Source: Falsochrobactrum ovis
Lineage (GTDB): Bacteria > Pseudomonadota > Alphaproteobacteria > Rhizobiales > Rhizobiaceae
Direction: 5' to 3'
Assembly: GCF_003259955.1 (NCBI RefSeq)
Contig: NZ_QLMK01000011.1
Coordinates: forward strand, 22,004-86,003
DNA: 64,000 bases
Under the pieces are notes generated by a model. It was not told where the DNA came from and did no database searches. It saw nothing but the letters and a program-made list of their open reading frames with translations. Made by a program: the position numbers and the translations under genes. The stretch's first letter is position 1. Each line of letters begins with the position of its first letter. This document shows, piece after piece, positions 35,586-42,461 of the stretch.

Positions 35586-35738
35586 ATGAGAGAAATGGCA
35601 CAATTCTTATCAAAATGGCGGGTCTTAACAGAGGAAGAGAAGTGGAAATTCATTCGTCTTCTTGACGATTGTGATCTTCAAGTAGAACAGAGAGTGCCTT
35701 ACGCCGCTCCGCGCTCGCCGAGGAAAGATGTTTCATGA
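35586..35738 (+). CDS. Tiny Trp-rich phage protein, copy A
   Basis: A 50-residue product with FLSKWRVLTEEEKWKFIRLL; a second gene at 43168 encodes FLAKWRTLTETEKWAFIAKL. The conserved part is residues about 4-28. GGAGG lies 5 nt before the ATG at 35586. The last 30 codons overlap the 3' end of the convergent repressor gene. Function unknown; position beside the repressor suggests a regulatory or lysogeny role. Confidence 0.6.
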   Translation: MREMAQFLSKWRVLTEEEKWKFIRLLDDCDLQVEQRVPYAAPRSPRKDVS

Positions 35739-35967
35739 TTTCAAGGTCGGCACCGGATAACTTGAAACCCGTCAGTACGTATACAGCACTGGCGCTTCCA
35801 AGAACCTCAAGAATGGCCATAAATTTATCCACGGTCGGGCGCTTGCCGTTCTTGACCATCTGCTGAACATAATTCTCGCCGCACTTGGCCGCTAGGCTGA
35901 TGGCCTTCATGCCACGTCCATCTGCCTCGATAAGCTCAACGAATCTTTCGAACCACTTGTTATCCAT
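35650..35967 (-). CDS. Phage repressor (HTH, CI-like position)
   Basis: A 105-residue protein with an N-terminal helix-turn-helix (ISLAAKCGENYVQQMVKNGKRP, residues about 22-45) and a short C-terminal helical part without peptidase motifs. It is divergent from a Cro-like gene with three symmetric operators in between. The ATG at 35967 coincides with the predicted transcript start and lacks a ribosome site, as for lambda cI. No autocleavage domain, so induction may work by an antirepressor such as the Rha/KilAC protein. Confidence 0.75.
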   Translation of the reverse strand: MDNKWFERFVELIEADGRGMKAISLAAKCGENYVQQMVKNGKRPTVDKFMAILEVLGSASAVYVLTGFKLSGADLEIMKHLSSASAERRKALSVLLEDHNRQEDE

Positions 35968-35973
35968 GTGTTT

Positions 35974-36048
35974 TATATAGCATGTGTACGCTTTTGCGTG
36001 TTGGACGTTATAGCGTGTCTTGACTGACACGCTTTAGCGTGGCATTGT
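35974..36048. promoter_or_regulatory. Immunity operator region with three operators and divergent promoters
   Basis: Operators at 35987-36000, 36004-36017 and 36028-36041, each close to CACGCTWTAGCGTG. Rightward promoter: TTGACT (36020-36025), 17 nt, CATTGT (36043-36048), with the third operator in the spacer. Leftward: a TATATA box (35979-35974) with a weak -35, so the repressor promoter may need activation. Confidence 0.8.
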
Positions 36049-36054
36049 GCATTT

Positions 36055-36279
36055 ATGAGCACGAAACTTTTAAACGACATCGAAGAATTTCTGTCTGAAA
36101 CGGGCATGAGTGCGTACACGTTCGGGTTTGAAGCCGTTCGGAACGGGCGCCTCGTCGAAAGACTGCGTATGGGGCGAAGAGTTTGGCCTGAAACGCAAGC
36201 AGAAATTCGTGCGTTCATGCGAGTGGAGAGATCAAAGCGCATCTCTAAGCGCCAGCGCAAGAATGCGAGGGCGGCATGA
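36055..36279 (+). CDS. Cro-like DNA-binding protein
   Basis: A 74-residue basic protein with a predicted HTH (MSAYTFGFEAVRNGRLVERLR, residues about 18-38; shown in part). It is the first gene of the rightward early operon. Its ATG is 6 nt behind the -10 box, so the message should be leaderless. The pattern of repressor, operators and small basic protein is that of cI/cro. Confidence 0.7.
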   Translation: MSTKLLNDIEEFLSETGMSAYTFGFEAVRNGRLVERLRMGRRVWPETQAEIRAFMRVERSKRISKRQRKNARAA

Positions 36280-36644
36280 ACTGGCAATACGTTGCATCTT
36301 CTGTGATTGCCGAGGTTCACAAGAGCCTCCCGTCCGACGCCGATCTCAAAACTCGCAAGAGGGCGTTGAGGCAAGCACGTCCATACGAGTTTCGTGTCAC
36401 CAGTTGGGGTCGAAAGGTTTGGGCAAAGCATGCTCGCAACTACCTCGAAAAGCACGGTTTAGAGCCGCTTGCTATGAAGCGCGGTAATAGTCTGCCTTTG
36501 TCTCCTCTGGAGCGCATGATGCAGAAATCCCTTTCCCCTTCATCTGCCCCGTTAGCCTCCTCCCAAGCGGCAGATGAAGAAAGCCGAGACGCAACCCCTC
36601 CCAACGTCTCGGCTTCCTCCTTTGGACAGGACATGCGGCGATGA
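36276..36644 (+). CDS. Unknown early protein
   Basis: A 122-residue basic protein coupled to the Cro-like gene by ATGA. N-terminal half helical and basic (KTRKRALRQARPYEFRV), C-terminal third Ser/Pro-rich and low in complexity. No family recognised. Confidence 0.55.
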   Translation: MNWQYVASSVIAEVHKSLPSDADLKTRKRALRQARPYEFRVTSWGRKVWAKHARNYLEKHGLEPLAMKRGNSLPLSPLERMMQKSLSPSSAPLASSQAADEESRDATPPNVSASSFGQDMRR

Positions 36645-36981
36645 GGAACTTTGTCGCTGTCCAATTCTCAAATCTTCAATCTGGTGCGGTTCGCACTGGT
36701 AACGGATGCCGGTGGCAGGGCTGGGGCTTTCCCGTCTGCAACCTTGAACACGGCAGGTCTCTGCTTGCCGTCATCCGTTTTATTCTCTCGGGCTTTCGCG
36801 GCTTTGCGAGCGTTTTGCAGAACTCTCCAGACCGCGTTCCCTACATGCTCCAATCCCAATCTCCTGCGTTCGTTTCGTTTCAGATCGTTCCCTACGACCT
36901 GAAACCTAGCGAAGGATTTTTGGCATGGGGTGCAAAGAATTTCAGTCAATGGAACATCAATTGGCTTCGGAGCGCAAAGTT
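36645..36981. other. Stretch without a convincing sense gene
   Basis: No sense-strand frame here looks protein-like, although open frames exist. The antisense frame 36668-36949 gives a more protein-like product (CTPCQKSF, a Cys pair, then a basic helix with VLQNARKAAKARE) but has only a TTG start and no clear ribosome site. It may be an unannotated antisense gene or an old reversed fragment. Confidence 0.4.
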
Positions 36982-37365
36982 ATGAGTAGCTGCGAACTAG
37001 TGGATAGAGCCGGACAGTATGTCCGAGACATGACGGAGAAAGAAGCAAGAGGGTGGGGCGATCATAGCCGTGCTCTCAAGCGCCTTAGCCGTCGATATGG
37101 CTTGTCTTATTGGACTTTAAACAATCTGCGCATTGGCCGCTCAAAGACTGTGGAAGCGTCAGTCTTTAGTCGCGTCCGTTCAGCTTATCTGGATTTCTGC
37201 GAGCGCCAGATTGCGCAACTTCAACACGAATTAGAACTCGAAAGAGCGGTGAGCAGTGATGCTGATATGGAGGATTTGGTCGGCGAGGCTTCGCAGCTTT
37301 TGGCGAAGGTTCGTCAAGAGAAGGAAGCATCGGCGTCTCTTCATCGAGCCAAGGTCAGGAGATGA
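36982..37365 (+). CDS. Early protein with HTH-like segment and coiled coil
   Basis: A 127-residue protein. Residues about 28-60 (ALKRLSRRYGLSYWTLNNLRIG) read as a helix-turn-helix; residues 60-115 are charged and likely coiled coil (RQIAQLQHELELERAV). GGAG lies 9 nt before the ATG at 36982. Probably a DNA-binding early protein; family not recognised. Confidence 0.6.
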   Translation: MSSCELVDRAGQYVRDMTEKEARGWGDHSRALKRLSRRYGLSYWTLNNLRIGRSKTVEASVFSRVRSAYLDFCERQIAQLQHELELERAVSSDADMEDLVGEASQLLAKVRQEKEASASLHRAKVRR

Positions 37366-37368
37366 CGA

Positions 37369-37470
37369 ATGAACTGGTTAGAGACCTTCATAATCGCAGC
37401 CGGTGCCGTTCTTGTCGCCGCATCTCTTATCTCGCTGATCAGCCTCTATTTTGCATGGAGTGTGATGTGA
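37369..37470 (+). CDS. 33-residue membrane peptide
   Basis: AGGAG 7 nt before ATG at 37369; product MNWLETFIIAAGAVLVAAS... is one long hydrophobic helix. Its stop overlaps the next start as TGATG. This frame is better supported than a longer in-frame alternative starting at 37362, whose ribosome site would touch the start codon. Confidence 0.5.
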   Translation: MNWLETFIIAAGAVLVAASLISLISLYFAWSVM

Positions 37471-37673
37471 TGATCACCTACCAGCAAAAGCTAGATCGGG
37501 TCGAGAAGATCATCCGCGAAAAGCAGTTGTGGATTAGTCAATTCTCGTCGGGTCGCAACAAGCGCCCTGATCATGAGATCGACAACCGCCAGCAAGACGT
37601 GAATGTGCTTGAGGAAATTGCTGTCGATTATCGCCGTGCAATTGCCAGACAGGCAGAAAGCGAGGCGGCATGA
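37470..37673 (+). CDS. Small early protein
   Basis: A 67-residue helical protein (MITYQQKLDRVEKIIREKQ). Coupled to the membrane peptide by TGATG and to the nuclease gene by ATGA. No family recognised. Confidence 0.55.
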   Translation: MITYQQKLDRVEKIIREKQLWISQFSSGRNKRPDHEIDNRQQDVNVLEEIAVDYRRAIARQAESEAA

Positions 37674-38023
37674 GATACGCAGCCAAACGAGATGCCGTAG
37701 AGCCGGAAATTGTCATGGCACTTCAACGTTGCGGCTTTTCGGTCATCCGAATGGATACGCCTGTTGATCTTCTCGCTGGCTTTCGTGGCGTTTCCTATCT
37801 GGTCGAAGTCAAAAGCGGATCGAAGGGTTACGCCAAATCCTTAAACCCAAATCAGCAGACCTTTGCCGCTCAATGGAATGGTGGGCCAGTTTATATCCTT
37901 CGTAGCTCCGACGACGCTATCGCTTGGGCGCAATCTGTTGCTGCCAATGATGATCTTGGAGAATGGCAGCATATCGCAGACCCCGTGAACGCAATCATTA
38001 AGAAGCTGAGGGCGCCACGATGA
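37670..38023 (+). CDS. PD-(D/E)XK / VRR-NUC-like nuclease
   Basis: A 117-residue protein with the motif spacing of small PD-(D/E)XK nucleases: Glu in DAVEPEIVMAL (about 12), Asp in DTPVDLLAGFRG (about 32) and the E-x-K in SYLVEVKSG (about 46). Likely resolves or nicks branched DNA during replication or recombination. It precedes the helicase with an ATGA overlap. Confidence 0.7.
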   Translation: MRYAAKRDAVEPEIVMALQRCGFSVIRMDTPVDLLAGFRGVSYLVEVKSGSKGYAKSLNPNQQTFAAQWNGGPVYILRSSDDAIAWAQSVAANDDLGEWQHIADPVNAIIKKLRAPR

Positions 38024-39453
38024 ATGCTATTCCCACTAAAACTGAGTTCGTCATTGAGATTGAGCAGGAAGTTCTCGGCACGCTGTTGATGGGGACGGAT
38101 TTTCGCCGTGTGCAGTCAATTCTCGAACCTTATCACTTTCTTGAACCTTCTCACGCAGAGATTTTCGCTGCCATTAAGACTGCTTTTGAGCGTATGAATT
38201 CCACCAAAGCCAATGTAGTGATCAAGCTGATTGGCGAGGATTTTCAGGAAGACTTTAAGACTAAAACTGGCTCCACGCTCATGTCCTACATGGCGAATAT
38301 GGCAACCAACGCTGTATTCGGTCCCCCGTCATTAGAGAATACCGCAAAACGCATAGTTGATCAGTGGGCAAAGGCACAAATCGCCAAAGAGGCTGCCATA
38401 CTTTTGGAAGCAGCGAATGATCCAGCATCAAGCCCTATCGAACTGGTTAAATCTTGCGGGCTGGCATTCGATGATATCCTCGCCGATGTTCGGCGCGGTC
38501 CTCGGCGGAAGTCGCAGCTTTCTATTAAGGACGCCACACAGAATGCATTCGCTGCCGCCAGAGAAGCTCAGGAACGCGGCTCTGGGCTTACCGGCCTCAC
38601 ATGGGGCCTTGTTGACGTTAATCGCGCAACGGGCGGAATTCACAAGCGCGACCTTACCTTGATCGGTGGCCGTCCTTCTATGGGAAAAACGACTGTTGGT
38701 CTTTCCACCTGTCTTAAAGTCGCACAGGCGGGGCACGGCGTGGGCTTCATCTCCCTTGAAATGGATGCTGACAAGCTGGCGGCACGCGCTGCCACTGATT
38801 ATGCCTATGATTGGGACGTCAAAGTTCCGTATCAAGATTTGATCACTGGCAATGCGTCATTGTCTGATCTCGACAGTCTGCAAGCTGCGTCAAGCAGGCT
38901 CGATGATCTGCCCCTGCTGATTGAAGAGCAGTCCGGCCTCTCAATGACCGATATTCGCATCAAGCTCGAAAGCATGATGTTGAAGATGGAAGAAGCTGGC
39001 ACCCCTTTGGAAATGCTTATGATTGATCATCTGGGGCTGATCAGAGCATCTAACCGCTATTCGGGCAACCGTACCAATGAAATTGCCGAGATGACAGCAG
39101 GGCTTAAATCCATGGCCCGAGAGTATGGAATTGCTGTTGTTCTCTTATCTCAGCTTAACCGTGGCTTGGAAAGCCAGGCAGACAAGCGCCCTCAGCTGTC
39201 ATCGCTTCGTGATAGTGGCGCAATTGAGCAGGACGCTGACACGATCATCTTTCTTTACCGAGAGGCCTATTACCTCCTGCGTGAAAAGACGGACGACCCG
39301 TCAAAGCAGGCTGACATCGCCGCTAAGCTTCTCGACTGCGAGAATAAACTTGAGTTCGCCATAGCCAAACAGCGCAACGGGCCAGTCACTTCAATTGACC
39401 TGTTTGTTGATGTTGCCTGCTCGGCTGTCCGCAACATGGAAAGGTACTACTAA
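38020..39453 (+). CDS. DnaB-type replicative helicase
   Basis: A 477-residue helicase. N-terminal DnaB domain (residues about 10-120), then a RecA-type motor domain with Walker A GGRPSMGKTT (about 217-226), Walker B LEMLMIDHLGLI (about 330), LLSQLNRGLE and the arginine finger region. It loads at the phage origin, presumably with the downstream initiator protein, giving self-directed replication. Confidence 0.92.
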   Translation: MNAIPTKTEFVIEIEQEVLGTLLMGTDFRRVQSILEPYHFLEPSHAEIFAAIKTAFERMNSTKANVVIKLIGEDFQEDFKTKTGSTLMSYMANMATNAVFGPPSLENTAKRIVDQWAKAQIAKEAAILLEAANDPASSPIELVKSCGLAFDDILADVRRGPRRKSQLSIKDATQNAFAAAREAQERGSGLTGLTWGLVDVNRATGGIHKRDLTLIGGRPSMGKTTVGLSTCLKVAQAGHGVGFISLEMDADKLAARAATDYAYDWDVKVPYQDLITGNASLSDLDSLQAASSRLDDLPLLIEEQSGLSMTDIRIKLESMMLKMEEAGTPLEMLMIDHLGLIRASNRYSGNRTNEIAEMTAGLKSMAREYGIAVVLLSQLNRGLESQADKRPQLSSLRDSGAIEQDADTIIFLYREAYYLLREKTDDPSKQADIAAKLLDCENKLEFAIAKQRNGPVTSIDLFVDVACSAVRNMERYY

Positions 39454-40346
39454 TGAGCTTCCAAGCAATGACGTGGGCTGTAAAGCAGAAAGTCGGCAAT
39501 GCCACAGGCAAGGCCATACTGTTGATGCTCGCAAATTATGCAGACGATGAAGGTAAGTGTTTTCCGGGACAGGAGAAGCTTGCAGCTGAGTGTGAATGCT
39601 CGCCTCGGACGGTGCGGGAATGGCTCGATAAGTTTGAGAAAATGGGCATTGTGAAGCGGGAAGAGCGTCGTCGCGAAGATGGATATCGCACGTCTGACTT
39701 GATCGTTTTGGACCTCGAAAGCTCACCGGCAGCAATTTCCCCGGAGAATAACAACAATCTCACCGGCAGTTCCTTCCAATCTCACCGGCAGGAAACTCCG
39801 AGTAACCTATTAGTAGAACCATTAGATAACCATCAGCAGCCGCGCGCGGGGGCAGGCAAGCCAGCCGACGACCTGTCGATCCTTCAAAGCAAACTTGTCG
39901 AAGCAGCTGGAGATAAGATCCACCCTCACGGTGTTTTTGATCTCAGTGCGATTATTGGCTTGATCTCGAACGGCGTGGATTTGGAAACCGATATTCTTCC
40001 AACCATCAGGGCCAGAGTAGCGACCATGCAGCGTCCAGCACGTGGTTGGGCTTATTTCGCCGACGCCATCAAGGACGCCTACAATCGCCGAATTCAGGCA
40101 GGAGAGGGGCTGGCCAAGCCGGTGCGAGTAGTCACCCCTGACGAGGACATGGCCCCTGAAACGCTCGAAGCAGAATGGCAAAAGCGGCTGAGCTACGCTC
40201 GCCGGAACCGTAGTTGGTTTTCCGCTGTATGGGGACCAATGCCGGGAGACGCGGGGTGCAGTGTTCCATCCAGCTTACTGCAAACCACAGACGGCAAGGA
40301 TAAACACGGTTTCCGCTGGGACGATCAATCGCGGAGGATTGCGTAA
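39453..40346 (+). CDS. Phage replication initiator (lambda O-like position)
   Basis: A 297-residue protein with an N-terminal winged helix of the HTH_36 type (residues about 15-75: FPGQEKLAAECECSPRTVRE). A low-complexity linker is encoded by DNA with three 11-bp iterons, and a C-terminal domain follows (about 140-297). This is the layout of lambda O: initiator with the origin inside its gene. Coupled to the helicase (TAATG). Confidence 0.72.
   Translation: MSFQAMTWAVKQKVGNATGKAILLMLANYADDEGKCFPGQEKLAAECECSPRTVREWLDKFEKMGIVKREERRREDGYRTSDLIVLDLESSPAAISPENNNNLTGSSFQSHRQETPSNLLVEPLDNHQQPRAGAGKPADDLSILQSKLVEAAGDKIHPHGVFDLSAIIGLISNGVDLETDILPTIRARVATMQRPARGWAYFADAIKDAYNRRIQAGEGLAKPVRVVTPDEDMAPETLEAEWQKRLSYARRNRSWFSAVWGPMPGDAGCSVPSSLLQTTDGKDKHGFRWDDQSRRIA
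39722..39791. repeat. Iterons, candidate phage origin of replication
   Basis: CTCACCGGCAG occurs exactly at 39722-39732, 39759-39769 and 39781-39791; the last two are extended to CAATCTCACCGGCAG. An A/T-rich stretch (about 39800-39832) follows. Iterons plus a neighbouring A/T-rich segment inside the initiator gene fit an origin. Confidence 0.65.
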
Positions 40347-40621
40347 TGCAGGAACAACAAATGATCCAAGAGTTTATTTCCCTGCATGGCGTGCGTCGGT
40401 TTGAGCAAGGGGATTCTTCCAGCTTTCACCGCGTGTCTACCTTCCTCGCTGAGTACGGCTACACAGTGTCAGGCTCCCCAATGGGGATGGTGAATGTTCG
40501 TCAAGGCCGCGGCAGACCAAAGCGAATGGGTATGGCAAAGCTTATCACTTTGGCGGACGAGATTAGAGTTGCGCAGGGCTTGGAGCCTTTTAGAGCAATT
40601 CGCAAACGGCATCGTAATTAG
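40346..40621 (+). CDS. Early protein of unknown function
   Basis: A 91-residue basic protein with a repeating Gly/Arg segment (NVRQGRGRPKRMG), perhaps nucleic-acid binding. Its start overlaps the initiator stop (TAATG). No family recognised. Confidence 0.55.
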   Translation: MQEQQMIQEFISLHGVRRFEQGDSSSFHRVSTFLAEYGYTVSGSPMGMVNVRQGRGRPKRMGMAKLITLADEIRVAQGLEPFRAIRKRHRN

Positions 40622-40635
40622 GCGACGAGGAACAC

Positions 40636-41199
40636 ATGGCGGCGAAATCCAAAACCGAGCGGCGGAACGAGAAGAAGGCGAAGACCTGGCAGCCCAAGGA
40701 AGACGTTGTTTTCATTGACGTTGAAAATCCATTTTACAGCCGTGCGCATAACGTCAGCAGGACGAACCCTAGATTTATCAAGGCATCACACAATGTAAAA
40801 GAAAGCGCCATCACAAGCATGGCGGCGCGCGGTCATCTGTCAGTTGCGCAGGTTCGGGCAGCGAAGACATTCTGTTCGCTCTGGGAGGCGCTAGGCGGCT
40901 CAGGCGCGCGCGCTATTGATTATTCCAGAGAGCCTGTAGACGGAGGTAAAAACCCAGAGGCGATGACTGATAAGCAGATGCGGGCAGGGCAAGAACTCAA
41001 GAAATGCTCATCGCTACTCGGCGTCCTTGGGTATGAGCTCGTTTGCAAGATTGCAGGCATGGGTATGTCTCTGGAAGACGTTGCAGGGAAGGAGCGCCGC
41101 CGCCGTGACCATGCCGCAGACAGCCTCCGGGGGTGCTTGGAGGTATTAGCTGTGCATTGGGGGTATTCAAATGCCAAGCTCAGGGGGTGGACGGCATAG
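40636..41199 (+). CDS. DUF6456-like phage protein
   Basis: A 187-residue protein. Residues about 65-187 show the pattern VRAAKTFCSLWEALGGSGARAIDYSREPVDGG and a C-terminal helical bundle ending in LAVHWGY. This resembles the DUF6456-type proteins of alphaproteobacterial phages. Its place at the end of the rightward early set is that of a late-gene activator or antiterminator; this role is inferred. Confidence 0.6.
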   Translation: MAAKSKTERRNEKKAKTWQPKEDVVFIDVENPFYSRAHNVSRTNPRFIKASHNVKESAITSMAARGHLSVAQVRAAKTFCSLWEALGGSGARAIDYSREPVDGGKNPEAMTDKQMRAGQELKKCSSLLGVLGYELVCKIAGMGMSLEDVAGKERRRRDHAADSLRGCLEVLAVHWGYSNAKLRGWTA

Positions 41200-41222
41200 A
41201 GCACCCCGCCGAAGCAGAGTGT

Positions 41223-41330
41223 TTACCAGCCGTGCTTATCAAGCCAGATATGGAGGAAATAAAGAATGCCGGCGTATGCTAGGACAGTTAACGGGCCACC
41301 GATAAACCACCAAAATTCAGCGGTGGTCAT
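41223..41330 (-). CDS. 35-residue membrane peptide
   Basis: Product starts MTTAEFWWFIGGPLTVLA and consists of one helix with a short basic tail (DKHGW). It follows the 31-residue peptide gene closely. Both are on the strand opposite to the surrounding early genes. Confidence 0.45.
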   Translation of the reverse strand: MTTAEFWWFIGGPLTVLAYAGILYFLHIWLDKHGW

Positions 41331-41333
41331 GGG

Positions 41334-41429
41334 TTATTCCATATGCTTTGCGAAATAAAGCGCCCAAGCGCCGATCAGCAAGCCGCCGACTGGCATGATA
41401 AGTAGGGAAATCATTTCTAACGTGGTCAT
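41334..41429 (-). CDS. 31-residue membrane peptide
   Basis: Product starts MTTLEMISLLIMPVGGLLIG, a single helix with tail FAKHME. Its ATG overlaps the stop of the 73-residue membrane gene as ATGA, which is good evidence of translation. Confidence 0.5.
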   Translation of the reverse strand: MTTLEMISLLIMPVGGLLIGAWALYFAKHME

Positions 41430-41647
41430 GGTTTCATCCTCTTGAGGATCGTGCTTGCCATATAATGTAAGCCACCGGATGCCAGAACGCAAATCGAACT
41501 CATCAGGATGAGAAACAGTGACGGCCCGGAGCTATTATATAATGCCGAAAAAATAGGGGCTAATCCGCCGACAGCAAATACGGCAATACCGATGCCGTTT
41601 AGGTATGTCGCCAGCAGTTTAATTCGCTCGTTGTGGATCAGGGTCAT
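41426..41647 (-). CDS. 73-residue two-span membrane protein
   Basis: Two hydrophobic helices (about residues 18-38 and 44-64) with a basic end (STILKRMKP). It leads a small leftward operon of three membrane products, downstream of an RHH-like regulator gene. Holin-like size, but it is far from the late genes; function unknown. Confidence 0.55.
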   Translation of the reverse strand: MTLIHNERIKLLATYLNGIGIAVFAVGGLAPIFSALYNSSGPSLFLILMSSICVLASGGLHYMASTILKRMKP

Positions 41648-41665
41648 TTGGCTTAAATTTCCCTC

Positions 41666-42058
41666 TTAAAATGGAAAGTCGTCGTAATCCGTCCATGTTT
41701 CTGCAAATGAATTATAATATTGCACTTTACCAGTGTCATATATGCGGTACTCCTCTCCGCTAGATACTTTAAATTGAACCGCATTTGATAGGAATGAAAT
41801 TTTAGTCACCAATGGATGGCCGACCAAAACATCCTTCGAGACCTCGGAAGGCATCTTTAATGTGGTTAACCGGGACGTGAACCTTTTTATAATGGTATCT
41901 GGACTGTCCCGATACAGAAGAGCCTCGTCAAGCAGTTTACGAACGGCTTCAACTTCTGATGGATAACCCTTCTCCTTCTGAAACTGAACAATGCGATCCA
42001 CAAGTTCCTGGGGCAGTACGTAAACGCGCCGAAGTGTTGCTTCTTTATCTTTAGACAT
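41666..42058 (-). CDS. Ribbon-helix-helix-like regulator with extra C-terminal domain
   Basis: A 130-residue protein. N-terminal 50 residues: basic strand ATLRRVYVLPQELVDRIVQF and helices to LLDEALLYRD, an RHH (MetJ/Arc) pattern. The C-terminal part has strands (VQFKVSSGEEYRIYDTGKV). The ATG at 42058 is chosen because longer starts would run into the half-site array. Probably autoregulated. Confidence 0.6.
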   Translation of the reverse strand: MSKDKEATLRRVYVLPQELVDRIVQFQKEKGYPSEVEAVRKLLDEALLYRDSPDTIIKRFTSRLTTLKMPSEVSKDVLVGHPLVTKISFLSNAVQFKVSSGEEYRIYDTGKVQYYNSFAETWTDYDDFPF

Positions 42059-42076
42059 AGATATCACCAATTGCTT

Positions 42077-42131
42077 TGTCATTATGGTTGACATGGTCTT
42101 GACAACAAAACAATTGTCATTCAAATTGACA
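42077..42131. promoter_or_regulatory. Array of five TGWCA half-sites between divergent RHH genes
   Basis: TGTCA at 42077, TGACA at 42089 and 42100, TGTCA at 42115 and TGACA at 42127, that is steps of 12, 11, 15 and 12 bp. The helical phasing and alternating orientation suit co-operative binding of RHH dimers. The array covers the space for both divergent promoters. Confidence 0.6.
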
Positions 42132-42136
42132 TTGCA

Positions 42137-42343
42137 ATGTTAACGGAGGGTGATTTGCCATCAGCGTACAAAGAAGCAAGGCGACAAAAACAGTCTAACG
42201 AACGGATTGTGTTTCTAATGTCGTCAGATGAATTGAAGGCTCTTGACGAATGGGGCGTGCCTGCGGGAATGCGGAGCCGCGCCGAAGCGATCAGGGTTCT
42301 CATAAGAAAAGGGCTGGAGGCTGTATCTCATGCGAACAGCTAA
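42137..42343 (+). CDS. Ribbon-helix-helix-like regulator
   Basis: A 68-residue (from ATG) protein with ERIVFLMSSDELKALDEWG and RSRAEAIRVLIRKGLEA, an RHH-like strand and two helices. A good GGAGGG site lies inside the frame and would serve a TTG start at 42155 better than the ATG at 42137, giving 62 residues. Divergent from the other RHH gene. Confidence 0.6.
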   Translation: MLTEGDLPSAYKEARRQKQSNERIVFLMSSDELKALDEWGVPAGMRSRAEAIRVLIRKGLEAVSHANS

Positions 42344-42461
42344 GGCCAAAACATCGGCGGGGTTCAATGCCGTAGGAAGCTCAACCCCGCCGATGTGGAA
42401 ACCACGCAGACGTTTGCGCGTCCGCGTAATCATCAACTCGGTATTTGAGGTACCAAGATGA
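42330..42461 (+). CDS. Small basic protein
   Basis: A 43-residue Arg/Lys/Pro-rich product starting MRTAKAKTSAGFNAVGSS. It overlaps the RHH gene at its start and the Rha gene at its end (ATGA). The DNA also contains a GC-rich inverted repeat (CGGCGGGGTT with AACCCCGCCG), so it could be a structured leader instead. Confidence 0.4.
   Translation: MRTAKAKTSAGFNAVGSSTPPMWKPRRRLRVRVIINSVFEVPR

Noticed and set aside
37362-37470. Longer start for the small gene at 37470
   Set aside because: Its ribosome site would touch the start codon, while the membrane peptide at 37369 uses the same site at ideal distance and covers the DNA.
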